A stretch of 64,000 nucleotides of DNA from Xenophilus sp003671765 (lineage in GTDB: Bacteria > Pseudomonadota > Gammaproteobacteria > Burkholderiales > Burkholderiaceae_C). Position 1 is the stretch's first letter, and every line of letters starts with the position of its first letter. A model generated the notes under the pieces. The model saw only the letters and a program-made list of their open reading frames with translations, made no database searches and was not told the DNA's origin. The position numbers and the translations under genes were made by a program. The stretch is taken from positions 1,922,001-1,986,000 of the forward strand of contig CP166702.1 in NCBI GenBank assembly GCA_051414805.1, given 5' to 3'. This document shows positions 1 to 7,927 of the stretch, piece after piece.

Positions 1-335
1 AGGTGCTCCACCTCCTCGCCGCCGCGGCCGAAGATGAAGGGGTCGCCGCCCTTGAGGCGCACCACGTGCTCGCCCTCGCGCACGGCGGTGATCATCAGCT
101 TCTCGATGAAGGCCTGCGGCGTGCTCTTGCATCCGCCGCGCTTGCCCACGTGCACGATGCGCGCGCCGGGGCGTGCCCAGGCCAGGATCTCGTCGTTGAC
201 CAGGTCATCGACGAACAGCACGGTGGACGCCTGGATGGCCTTGACCGCTTTCAGGGTGAGCAGTTCGGGATCGCCGGGGCCGGCGCCGACGAGGGTGCAG
301 GTGCCCAGGGGCAGGGGGGCGTGGTGCGTGGTCAT
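1..335 (-). CDS. cobA: Uroporphyrinogen-III C-methyltransferase, partial (3' end off window)
   Basis: SUMT makes precorrin-2 from uroporphyrinogen III with SAM, the branch point to siroheme and cobalamin. Translating the minus strand from the ATG at 335 gives an N-terminus carrying the family motif GAGPGDPELLTLKA (about residues 17-30) and later VRLKGGDPFIFGRGGEE. Both are diagnostic of SUMT/CobA. Only about 111 codons are inside the window, so the methyltransferase core and any CysG-type fusion cannot be judged. The start overlaps the stop of the upstream ybiB gene in an ATGA, implying translational coupling. Its place at the end of a nitrate assimilation cluster suggests it supplies siroheme to a nitrite reductase encoded elsewhere. 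Confidence 0.9.
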   Translation of the reverse strand, partial: MTTHHAPLPLGTCTLVGAGPGDPELLTLKAVKAIQASTVLFVDDLVNDEILAWARPGARIVHVGKRGGCKSTPQAFIEKLMITAVREGEHVVRLKGGDPFIFGRGGEEVEH

Positions 336-1240
336 GCGAGGCTCGCGAGATGGACGATGTGCCGCACCTGGGCGGCGATGGGTTCGGGCACCGGCAGCGC
401 ACCGGCCAGCACGCGCCGCGTGTAGTCGGCGGTGGTTTCGACGTCGATGGCCGCGGGCAGGCCCGGCACCTCGGCCTGCGTGCCGGGCGCCTGGGCCTGC
501 AGCACGCAGGGCGCGCCGCGCACGAAGCCGTCGATCTGCGGCGTGCGGCGCGGGTCGCTCACCACCTCGCCCTCGAGCCCGCGCGAGAGCAGGGCGGTCA
601 TGCCCAGCAGTTCGAACAGCTCGGTCATCACGGTGGCGAAGGCCGGGTGCGTGTAGCTGCCCACGATCACCTGCGGGCCGTCGACCGGCTGCATGAGCTT
701 GACCACGCTGTGCCCTGCGTTGCGCAGGCCGACGACGCGGCGCACGTCGAGCAGGCGCTTGAGGCCCTGATTCAGCAGCGCCGTCTCGACCACGACCACC
801 TCGCCGTTTGCTATTTTTTTGATAGCCGCCTGTGCAGGCACATCAAGGGCTGCGAGCACATTCGACGCCGGAACGCGGCTGGATTCGGTGGCGCTGCCGT
901 GCACCAGCACCGGCAGCCCTTCGCGCGCCAGCAGCAGTGCCAGCAGAGGCGTGAGCACCGGCAGCTTGCGCGCGCCGTTGTAGCTGGGCAGCACGACCAC
1001 GGGCCGGTCGCTGGCGGGCAGTCGGGCCAGGCGCGCATGCGTGGCGTCGAGGAAGCCCGCCATCTCCTGCGTGGTCTCGCCCTTCACCCGCATGGCCAGG
1101 CAGAAGGCGCCCACCTCCAGGTCGGTGACCTGGCCGTCGAGGACCTGGCCGAAGAGGTCGGCCGCCTGCTCGCGCGCGAGCGGCTTGGCGCCGCGTGCGC
1201 CGCGGCCGATGTCCTTGATGTAATGCGCGATGCTGCCCAT
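332..1240 (-). CDS. ybiB: YbiB-type anthranilate phosphoribosyltransferase-like DNA-binding protein
   Basis: The 302-residue product resembles the YbiB/TrpD2 family: a TrpD-like fold without a tryptophan biosynthesis role, reported to bind nucleic acid. The N-terminus GSIAHYIKDIGRGARGAKPL and the following LTREQAADLF-like segment (here LAREQAADLFGQVLDG) are typical. I chose the ATG at 1240 because the family starts at this point; an upstream in-frame ATG at 1321 would add 27 residues of unfamiliar, proline-rich sequence. It is the penultimate gene of the nitrate cluster and overlaps cobA by 4 nt. A low-GC palindrome at 810-826 falls inside the coding sequence, encoding IKKIA. Confidence 0.8.
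   Translation of the reverse strand: MGSIAHYIKDIGRGARGAKPLAREQAADLFGQVLDGQVTDLEVGAFCLAMRVKGETTQEMAGFLDATHARLARLPASDRPVVVLPSYNGARKLPVLTPLLALLLAREGLPVLVHGSATESSRVPASNVLAALDVPAQAAIKKIANGEVVVVETALLNQGLKRLLDVRRVVGLRNAGHSVVKLMQPVDGPQVIVGSYTHPAFATVMTELFELLGMTALLSRGLEGEVVSDPRRTPQIDGFVRGAPCVLQAQAPGTQAEVPGLPAAIDVETTADYTRRVLAGALPVPEPIAAQVRHIVHLASLA
810..826. repeat. Short GCTAT...ATAGC palindrome, inside ybiB
   Basis: GCTAT at 810-814 faces ATAGC at 822-826 across a T-rich loop. Similar low-GC palindromes occur at 9413-9429, 51669-51685 and, degenerate, at 54763-54780. This copy lies in coding sequence and is read in frame as part of YbiB. Confidence 0.5.
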
Positions 1241-1342
1241 GGGGGTGCCGATTGTCCCGCAGGCCTTATGCCCGTTCGCGGGGTCGCTTATGCCGTCCGG
1301 CGGGGGAATGCGGGCATTCATGGCGCTGCCGTCCAGAGCTTC

Positions 1343-4177
1343 TCAGGCCGCCTCGGGCAGGGACGCCGGCACGAGGCGCACCATGCGCTGCAGCTCGGGC
1401 ACGCAGGAGCCGCAGTTGGTGCCGCACTGGAGCGCGCCCTGCAGCTGCGCAAGCCGCGCCGCGTCGCTGCCGGCGCAGCGCGCCAGCGTGCCGGCGATGG
1501 CGGTCTCGCTCACGCCGAAGCAGCTGCACACCGTCTTGCCGCGCGCCGCGACCGCGACCGGCGCCGTGGGCTGGAAGGACAGCAGCTGCCGGCCGAAGTC
1601 CTGGGCCGGCAACTGGTCCTGCAGCAGGGCCTTGATCCACGCCTCGGCGCGCGTGTCGCCGGCCAACAGCAGGCCCACCACGTGGGCCGCGTCGCCGGCT
1701 GCCTGCCCGCGCTGCAGGCGCACCGCGCGGCGCTGCTGGCGCGCGGGGTCGGCGTACCGCAGGGTGTCGCCCTCGCCCAGACCCAGCAGGCGCTCGATCT
1801 CGGCCAGCACCGCGTCTGGCGGCGCCTGGTGCGCCGCGGCCCGCAGCAGCACGCCGGTGGACTGCGCCGCACCGTCCTTCAGCGCGCCTGGCGCGCCGAA
1901 GGGGACGCAACTGAAGAAGGGCAGCGACTCGACCTGTGCACGCAGCGCCTCGCGCGCCGCCAGTGCCTGCCCGGTTGGCAGCCAGGCCATGCCCAGCATC
2001 GTCCAGCGCAGCTCGGCGCGGGCGATGCGCACGGCCGTGTGCTTGAGCTCGGGCTGCTTGGAGACGGGGCAGTGCTCGGGCGTGGTGAGGCCGTTGACGC
2101 CGGCCATCGGCCTGCCGTCGCTGCCGCGGCCGCGGCCGCCGATGAACTCGGGGCCCCAGTGCATGGCCATGAAGGCCTGCGAGGGCGCCAATTCGGTGCT
2201 GGCGGCCACCGGCACCACCAGGCGGCCGTGGCGTGAAGTGATCTCGACCAGTTCGCCTTCCGCGTAGCCGCGCCGCGCCAGGTCCTGCGGGTGCATCTGC
2301 AGCACCGGTTCGGGCACGTGGCCGAAGAGGCGCCCCAGCGTGCCGGTGCGGCTCATGCCGTGCCATTGGTCGCGCAGCCGGCCCGTGTTGAGCGAGAAGG
2401 GGTACCGGTCCTCGCGCGGCTCAGCCACCGGGCGGTAAGGCGTCGCGGCGAAGCGGGCGCGGCCGTCGGGGGTGGGGAACAGCCCGTCTTCGTAGAGCCG
2501 TGCGCGGCCCTCGCTGGCGTGTTCCGGCCGGGGCCACTGCTGCGGCGCGGCTTCGAGCAGGCCGTAGCTCAGGCCGGTGATATCCAGGTCGCGCCCGCGC
2601 GTCGACTCGCGGTGCTCGTTCCACACCTGCTCGGGGTGCTCGTAGGGGAAGAGCGTGCCGGTGCCCAGCGCGCGCCGTGGGAGCCGCGCCTCGAGCCGCC
2701 GCGCGAAGTCGACGCCGATGGCCCAGTCGTGCCGTGCCGCGCCGGCCGCCGGCACGGCTGCGCGCACGCGCGAGATGCGGCGCTCGCTGTTGGTCACGGT
2801 GCCTTCCTTCTCGCCCCAGGTGGTCGCGGGCAGCAGCAGGTCGGCGAAGGCGCAGGTGGCGGTGGTCGCGAAGGCCTCCTGCACGACCACGAACTCGGCG
2901 CGCTCGAGCGCACGGCGCACCGTCGCCTGGTCGGGCATCGACTGGGCGGGGTTGGTGCAGGCGATCCACAGCGCCTTGATCTCGCCGTCGGCGGCGGCGC
3001 GGAACATCTCGATCGCGCTCCTGCCGGGCACGGCAGGGATGTCCGCCACGCCCCACGTCGCCGCCACCTCGGCGCGGTGCGCGGCATTCGCCATGTCGCG
3101 GTGCGCGGGCAGCAGGTTCGACAGGCCGCCCACCTCGCGCCCGCCCATCGCATTGGGCTGGCCGGTGAGCGAGAAGGGCCCCGCGCCGGGGCGGCCGATG
3201 TGCCCGGTCGCCAAGTGCAGGTTGATGAGCGCTGCGTTCTTCGCCGTGCCGCTGGAGGACTGGTTCAGCCCCATGCAGTACAGGCTCAGCGTGGCGGGCG
3301 AGGCGGCGAAGAGGCGCGTGGCCTGCAGCAGGTCGTCCACCGTGATGCCGCAGGTCCGCGCGACTGTCTCGGGCGTGCAGTCCGCGACGAGGGCGGCCAG
3401 GGCCTCGAAGCCGGTGGTGTGCGCGGCGATGTAGCCCGGATTCGTCCAGCCCTCGCGCAGCATCAGGTGCAGCATGCCGTGGAAGAGCATCACGTCGGTG
3501 CCCGGCTGCAGCGGCAGGTGCAGGTCGGCGATCTCGCAGGTGTCGGTGCGGCGCGGGTCGGCGACCACGATCCGCATCGCCGGGTTGGCGCGCTTCGCTT
3601 CCTCAATGCGGCGGAACAGGATGGGATGCGCCCAGGCCGTGTTGCTGCCGACGATGAAGAGGCAGTCGGCATGCTTCACGTCGTCGTAGCAGGCCGGCGG
3701 CGCGTCGGCGCCCAGCGTCTGCTTGTAGCCGGCCACCGCGCTGCTCATGCACAGCCGCGAGTTGGTGTCGAGGTTGTTGGTGCCGATGAGGCCCTTGGCC
3801 AGCTTGTTGAAGACGTAGTAGTCCTCGGTCAGCAGCTGGCCCGAGAGATAGAAGCCGACCGCGTCGGGGCCGTGCGTGCGGATGATCCCGGCGAAGCGGT
3901 CCGCGGCGTGGTCCAGCGCCTCGTCCCAGCCGATCGGCGTCGGCGCGGTGCCGCGCGTGCTGCGCTGCATCGGCTGCAGCAGGCGCGTCTGGCGCGTGAC
4001 CTCGGCCGAGGCCGTGAGGTGCAGCGTCGAGCCCTTGGTGCACAGCCGTCCGAAGTTTGCCGGGTGCTCGGGGTCGCCGCGCACGCCGGTGATCTGGGCG
4101 CCCTGCGATTCGATGACCACGCCACATCCGACCCCGCAATAGGGGCAGGTAGAGCGGGTTTCGTTGGTGTTCGCCAT
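1343..4177 (-). CDS. nasA: Assimilatory nitrate reductase catalytic subunit
   Basis: This cytoplasmic molybdopterin enzyme reduces nitrate to nitrite. The 944-residue product begins with the [4Fe-4S] motif C11-x2-C14-x3-C18 and C46, followed by molybdopterin oxidoreductase domains containing CMSSAVAGYK and the molydopterin-binding C-terminal beta domain around residues 590-760. The last 65 residues form a BFD-like [2Fe-2S] domain (CSCFGVSE near 884, and NCGSCVPEL near 921), the arrangement found in Klebsiella-type NasA that takes electrons from an FAD partner. The upstream FAD oxidoreductase gene ends 8 nt before this start. An alternative ATG at 4198 overlaps that gene; neither start has a strong Shine-Dalgarno. 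Roughly 880-910 residues are usual for the family, so length is normal for a BFD-bearing form. Confidence 0.95.
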   Translation of the reverse strand: MANTNETRSTCPYCGVGCGVVIESQGAQITGVRGDPEHPANFGRLCTKGSTLHLTASAEVTRQTRLLQPMQRSTRGTAPTPIGWDEALDHAADRFAGIIRTHGPDAVGFYLSGQLLTEDYYVFNKLAKGLIGTNNLDTNSRLCMSSAVAGYKQTLGADAPPACYDDVKHADCLFIVGSNTAWAHPILFRRIEEAKRANPAMRIVVADPRRTDTCEIADLHLPLQPGTDVMLFHGMLHLMLREGWTNPGYIAAHTTGFEALAALVADCTPETVARTCGITVDDLLQATRLFAASPATLSLYCMGLNQSSSGTAKNAALINLHLATGHIGRPGAGPFSLTGQPNAMGGREVGGLSNLLPAHRDMANAAHRAEVAATWGVADIPAVPGRSAIEMFRAAADGEIKALWIACTNPAQSMPDQATVRRALERAEFVVVQEAFATTATCAFADLLLPATTWGEKEGTVTNSERRISRVRAAVPAAGAARHDWAIGVDFARRLEARLPRRALGTGTLFPYEHPEQVWNEHRESTRGRDLDITGLSYGLLEAAPQQWPRPEHASEGRARLYEDGLFPTPDGRARFAATPYRPVAEPREDRYPFSLNTGRLRDQWHGMSRTGTLGRLFGHVPEPVLQMHPQDLARRGYAEGELVEITSRHGRLVVPVAASTELAPSQAFMAMHWGPEFIGGRGRGSDGRPMAGVNGLTTPEHCPVSKQPELKHTAVRIARAELRWTMLGMAWLPTGQALAAREALRAQVESLPFFSCVPFGAPGALKDGAAQSTGVLLRAAAHQAPPDAVLAEIERLLGLGEGDTLRYADPARQQRRAVRLQRGQAAGDAAHVVGLLLAGDTRAEAWIKALLQDQLPAQDFGRQLLSFQPTAPVAVAARGKTVCSCFGVSETAIAGTLARCAGSDAARLAQLQGALQCGTNCGSCVPELQRMVRLVPASLPEAA

Positions 4178-4185
4178 GGCCAGAA

Positions 4186-5502
4186 TCACGTTTCGCATTC
4201 GGCCGCCAGCGCACGTAGCGCCTGGGCTCGCGCCAAACTCGTCACAGTCGTTACGATCTCCGCCACGGGTGCAGCCGGCGGCGCCGGCGGGCCGAACATG
4301 AGCTGGTCGCGCAGATCCGCCACGTTGCGGCGCTCGCGCATCAGGTCCAGGTACCAGCTGCCTTCGGCGGCATCGCCATACAGGCACACGCCCACCAGCC
4401 GGTCGTCCTGGAGCACCAGCTTGCGGTAGATGCCGCCGGCCGGATCGCGCAGCACGATCGTCTCGCTGCCTTCACCGCCCATGAAGTCGCCAGCCGAGAA
4501 CAGTTCGATGCCCGTCACCTTCAGCCGCAGCGGCGTGAGCGAGCCGCCGTAGCGGCCGATGCCCATCTGCGCCAGGTGGGTGGCCGCGACGCGGCCCTGC
4601 TCGTAGAGCGGCGCGACCAGGCCGTAGGCGATGCCGCGGTGCTGCGCGCATTCGCCCACGGCGTAGATGCGTGGATCGGTCACGGTCTGCAGCGTGTCGT
4701 CGACCACGACGCCGCGTTCGCAGTGCAGGCGCATCTGCTTCGCCAGCGCCACGTTGGGACGGATGCCCACGGCCATCACCACGAGGTCGGCGTGGACCTC
4801 ACTGCCATCGCTGAAGCGCACGGCCCGCACTCGGCCGCCGCCGTCGCCCTGCAGCGATTCGGTGTGCGTGCGCAGCCGAAAGGCGATGCCCCGCCCCTCC
4901 AGCGCACGCTGCAGCAGCGCGCCGGCCTCGGCATCGAGCTGCTTGTCCATGGGCCAGGCGTTGGTGTGCACCACCGTCACCTGCATGCCGCGCTGCGCGA
5001 GGCCGTTGGCGGCCTCGAGCCCGAGCACGCCACCACCGATCACGACCGCGCGGCGCTGCGTGCGGGCGGCCGCGATCATGGCCTCGGTGTCGGCGATGTC
5101 GCGGTAGGCGATCACGCCCTGCAGGTCGGCCCCCGGCACGGGCAGCATGAAGGGGCTGGAGCCGGTGGCCAGCAGCAGGCGGTCGTAGGCCGCCTCGACG
5201 ACGCGGCCGTCGTCAGCCTCGGCCCGCACCGTGCGGCGGGTGCGGTCCACCGCGCGCACGCGGCAGCCCGTGTGCAGCGTGATGCCGTGCCGCACGTACC
5301 AGTCCCGCGGGTGCAGCACGATCTGCTCGATCGTCTTCTCGCCCGCCAGCACCGGCGACAGCAGGATGCGGTTGTAGTTGGGGTGCGGCTCGGCGCCGAA
5401 GACGGTGATCTCGTACAGCCCGGGCGCGAGGCGCAGAAGCTCCTCGACCGTGCGCATGCCGGCCATGCCGTTGCCGACGACGACGAGCTTCATCTTGCGC
5501 AT
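4186..5502 (-). CDS. NADH/FAD oxidoreductase, NirB-N-terminal-like (NasC-type electron donor)
   Basis: The 438-residue protein has two dinucleotide-binding Rossmann motifs: VVGNGMAGMRTVEELL at the N-terminus for FAD, and VVIGGGVLGLEAANGLA near residue 150 for NAD(P)H. It has the phrase EPHPNYNRILLSPVLAGEK typical of NirB/NasB N-termini. It ends around residue 438 and lacks the siroheme/[4Fe-4S] half of nitrite reductase NirB, so it is not a nitrite reductase. Lying directly before nasA, it most likely passes electrons from NAD(P)H to the BFD domain of NasA, as NasC does in Klebsiella. It could be misnamed nirB by automatic annotation. The start is ATG 5502; an internal ATG three codons later is possible. 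Confidence 0.85.
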   Translation of the reverse strand: MRKMKLVVVGNGMAGMRTVEELLRLAPGLYEITVFGAEPHPNYNRILLSPVLAGEKTIEQIVLHPRDWYVRHGITLHTGCRVRAVDRTRRTVRAEADDGRVVEAAYDRLLLATGSSPFMLPVPGADLQGVIAYRDIADTEAMIAAARTQRRAVVIGGGVLGLEAANGLAQRGMQVTVVHTNAWPMDKQLDAEAGALLQRALEGRGIAFRLRTHTESLQGDGGGRVRAVRFSDGSEVHADLVVMAVGIRPNVALAKQMRLHCERGVVVDDTLQTVTDPRIYAVGECAQHRGIAYGLVAPLYEQGRVAATHLAQMGIGRYGGSLTPLRLKVTGIELFSAGDFMGGEGSETIVLRDPAGGIYRKLVLQDDRLVGVCLYGDAAEGSWYLDLMRERRNVADLRDQLMFGPPAPPAAPVAEIVTTVTSLARAQALRALAAECET

Positions 5503-5533
5503 GGCGGGCGTGCAGCGGGTGGTGCGGACGCGT

Positions 5534-5962
5534 TCAGGGCGCAGTGGGCGTCGAGGCCTGCTGCTGCGCTTCGATCATCACGCCGGACAGCAGCGCATAG
5601 GCCTCGCTCCACGCCGCCTTCACGTCGGGGGTGAAGGCGGGGCCGAGGCCGCGCTCCAGCGTGTCGAGCAGCGCCTGCCCGACCACCGGGTAATGCGCCG
5701 GCTCGGCGCCATAGGCCACATGCCGCTGCCCGAGCTTCTGCGCGGCCGGCACGATGGTCTCGAGCCGCGTGAGGCCGTTGACCACCATCGCGAGCATGGC
5801 CATGAGCTTGCGGCCCTGTTCGGCCATGTCGCCGGTGAAGAGCGGCCGCACCTGCGGCGCGAGTTCGAACAGCCGCGCGTAGAAGATCTCCGCCGCCTGC
5901 GGCGCAATGGGCGCCACCTGCGCGAAGCTTTGCTGGACCAGGGTGATCTGCTGCGGGGTCAT
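5534..5962 (-). CDS. Single-domain bacterial globin
   Basis: This is a 142-residue haem protein of the Vitreoscilla/flavohaemoglobin globin type. The segment QRHVAYGAEPAHYPVVG places the proximal histidine at about residue 81 in the family pattern H-x8-HYP-x-VG, and the helix near 115-125 (KAAWSEAYALL) matches the globin C-terminus. The FAD- and NAD-binding domains of flavohaemoglobin (Hmp) are absent, so length fits a single-domain globin. It sits between the nitrate ABC transporter and the reductase genes on the same strand. I infer a role in detoxifying nitric oxide leaking from nitrate/nitrite metabolism or in oxygen handling. Its reductase partner could be the adjacent FAD protein, but this is untested. 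Confidence 0.9.
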   Translation of the reverse strand: MTPQQITLVQQSFAQVAPIAPQAAEIFYARLFELAPQVRPLFTGDMAEQGRKLMAMLAMVVNGLTRLETIVPAAQKLGQRHVAYGAEPAHYPVVGQALLDTLERGLGPAFTPDVKAAWSEAYALLSGVMIEAQQQASTPTAP

Positions 5963-6003
5963 GGGGCCTCCGGATCGGGGGGTGAGGAGGGGGCGCGGCG
6001 CGC

Positions 6004-6810
6004 TCAGGCCGCCTGCTTCTCGACGTGCGCCTGGCGCGTGTAGAGGAAGTCGATCACGGCCTTGCGGTAGTGCACGTAGTCGCGGTCCTCGGCCAGCTCC
6101 ACGCGGTTGCGCGGGCGCGGCAGGTCCACGCGCAGCACCTCGCCGATGGTGGCGGCCGGGCCGTTGGTCATCATCACGATCTTGTCCGAGAGCAGCACCG
6201 CCTCGTCCACGTCGTGCGTGACCATCACGACGGTGCTCTGGGTCTTCTGCACGATGGCGAGCAGCTCGTCCTGCAGCTTGGCGCGCGTGAGCGCATCCAG
6301 CGCGCCGAAGGGCTCGTCCATCAGCAGCACCTTGGGCTCCATCGCCAGCGCACGGGCGATGCCCACGCGCTGCTTCATGCCGCCCGAAATCTCGCCGGGG
6401 CGCTTGTGCGTGGCGTGCGTGAGGCCCACCAGCGCCAGCGCCTCGTCGGTGCGCTGCTTGAGCTGCGCCTTGCTCTCGCTGCCACTGAAAACGCGCTCGA
6501 CGCCCAGGTAGATGTTCTCGAAGCAGGTCAGCCACGGCAGCAGCGAATGGTTCTGGAACACCACTGCGCGTTCCGGACCGGGGCCGGCGATCTCCTTGTT
6601 GGCGCACAGCAGCACGCCCTGCGTGGGCCGGGTCAGGCCGGCGATCAGGTTCAGCAGCGTGCTCTTGCCGCAGCCCGAGTGGCCGATCAGCGCCACGAAT
6701 TCGCCCTTGGCCACGTCGAGGTCGATGTCGCGCAGCGCGACGAAGCGACCCTTGGGCGTCTTGAACGCCTGCTCGACGTTCTGGATCTGGATGTACTTGG
6801 AATCGGTCAT
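6004..6810 (-). CDS. nrtC: Nitrate ABC transporter, ATP-binding subunit
   Basis: The 268-residue ATPase energises nitrate/nitrite import across the inner membrane. Walker A is GHSGCGKST (43-51), the signature ISGGMKQRVGIARAL lies near 140, Walker B is VLLMDEPFGALD near 163, and the switch histidine lies in VTHDVDEA near 198. It matches the NrtC/NrtD/NasD/TauB-SsuB group. It lacks the NrtA-like C-terminal domain of cyanobacterial NrtC, so it is closer in form to NrtD/NasD. It follows nrtB after a 148-bp spacer containing a large imperfect hairpin. Confidence 0.93.
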   Translation of the reverse strand: MTDSKYIQIQNVEQAFKTPKGRFVALRDIDLDVAKGEFVALIGHSGCGKSTLLNLIAGLTRPTQGVLLCANKEIAGPGPERAVVFQNHSLLPWLTCFENIYLGVERVFSGSESKAQLKQRTDEALALVGLTHATHKRPGEISGGMKQRVGIARALAMEPKVLLMDEPFGALDALTRAKLQDELLAIVQKTQSTVVMVTHDVDEAVLLSDKIVMMTNGPAATIGEVLRVDLPRPRNRVELAEDRDYVHYRKAVIDFLYTRQAHVEKQAA

Positions 6811-6837
6811 GGTGTGCGTGCTCCTGAAATACGGGAA

Positions 6838-6944
6838 CCGAACGCGAAGGGCGCGAAGGTTCCGCGAAGGTCGCGAAAAGACAGAAGAAATCTTGGGGTT
6901 TCCTTTCGCGTTCTTCGCGAAACCTTCGCGACCTTCGCGTACGG
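6838..6944. repeat. Large imperfect inverted repeat between nrtB and nrtC
   Basis: The left arm (6838-6880) and the right arm (6902-6944) are about 43 nt each and pair with only a handful of mismatches around a loop of about 21 nt. Both arms are built from repeated GCGAAGG units. In the nrtBC mRNA this would form a long hairpin, which could protect or terminate the upstream message. It resembles dispersed REP/MITE-like repeats of Burkholderiales, though copy number cannot be tested here. Confidence 0.75.
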
Positions 6945-6958
6945 AAGCCCGTGTTCTT

Positions 6959-7891
6959 TCAGGACTTCACTTCCTCGAACGTGAAGGCCGATGCGAGCTT
7001 GATCAGTGCGTACTCGAGCACGAGGCCGACGATGCCGATGACGAAGATCGCGATGATGATGTTCTTGACGTTGAGGTTGTTCCACTCGTCCCACACCCAG
7101 AAGCCGATGCCCACGCCGCCGGTCAGCATCTCGGCCGCGACGATCACCAGCCAGGCGGTGCCGACGGCCAGGCGCACGCCGGTGAGCATGTAGGGCAGCA
7201 CGGCGGGGAAGAGGATCTTGGTGACGATCTTCCATTCGGACAGGTTGAGCACGCGCGCCACGTTCATGTAGTCGCTGGGCACGCGCTGCACGCCGACCGC
7301 GGTGTTGATGACCATGGGCCAGATCGAGCAGATGAAGATGGTCCAGATGGCGGCCGGGTTGGCGCCCTTGAAGACCAGCAGGCCGATCGGCAGCCAGGCC
7401 AGCGGCGAGACCGGCCGCAGCAGGCTGATGAGCGGGTTGAACATGCGCGACAGGAACGAGAAGCGCCCGATCGCGAAGCCCGCCGGAATGCCCACCAGCG
7501 CCGCCAGGCCGAAGCCCAGCGCCACGCGCTTGAGCGAGGACAGCACGTTCCAGCCCACGCCCTGGTCGTTCGGGCCGTTGCTGTAGAACGGGTCGCTGAA
7601 CACCGTCACCGCCTGCTTCCAGGTCTCGGCCGGGCCGGGGAAGGATCCGCCGCTCTGCAGCGACACGGCCTCCCAGATCAGCAGCAGCAGGCCGAAGCCC
7701 ATGGCCGGCGGCAGCACGCGCAGCCAGAGGCCGCTGAAGTCCCGCGTCGCCTTCTGCACGGGGGCGGCGGCCGGGGCGGTGGGCAGGGCCGCCGGGGGCA
7801 CGGCCTTGAGCGAAGGCTTGGCCGGTGTGGCGGCAGGCATGTCGGTGCGGGTGTCCGCATCGAGCGGCAGGTGGAAGACGGCGGCGACCAT
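6959..7891 (-). CDS. nrtB: Nitrate ABC transporter, permease subunit
   Basis: The 310-residue integral membrane protein has a long alanine/proline-rich N-terminal extension (about residues 1-55). This is followed by about six membrane segments typical of the NrtB/SsuC/TauC permease family. The EAA-like loop lies near VQRVPSDYMNVARVLNLSEW (about 205-225), where it would contact the ATPase. The phrase LRPVSPLAWLPIGLLVFKG is characteristic of nitrate/sulfonate/taurine permeases. It lies between nrtA and nrtC on the same strand. The start could instead be the second Met (residue 18), which would shorten the extension. Confidence 0.92.
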   Translation of the reverse strand: MVAAVFHLPLDADTRTDMPAATPAKPSLKAVPPAALPTAPAAAPVQKATRDFSGLWLRVLPPAMGFGLLLLIWEAVSLQSGGSFPGPAETWKQAVTVFSDPFYSNGPNDQGVGWNVLSSLKRVALGFGLAALVGIPAGFAIGRFSFLSRMFNPLISLLRPVSPLAWLPIGLLVFKGANPAAIWTIFICSIWPMVINTAVGVQRVPSDYMNVARVLNLSEWKIVTKILFPAVLPYMLTGVRLAVGTAWLVIVAAEMLTGGVGIGFWVWDEWNNLNVKNIIIAIFVIGIVGLVLEYALIKLASAFTFEEVKS

Positions 7892-7927
7892 GGCGGGCTC
7901 CGTGAGGGTTGAGTGGGAAGAGGGCGT

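Noticed and set aside
350..2236. Plus-strand 628-codon open frame opposite ybiB/nasA
   Set aside because: Antisense to genes with strong motifs; no domain pattern of its own.
4186..5502. Calling this gene nirB (nitrite reductase large subunit)
   Set aside because: Only the FAD/NAD half is present; siroheme and [4Fe-4S] ligands are absent, and the frame ends cleanly at normal length for a NasC-like protein.
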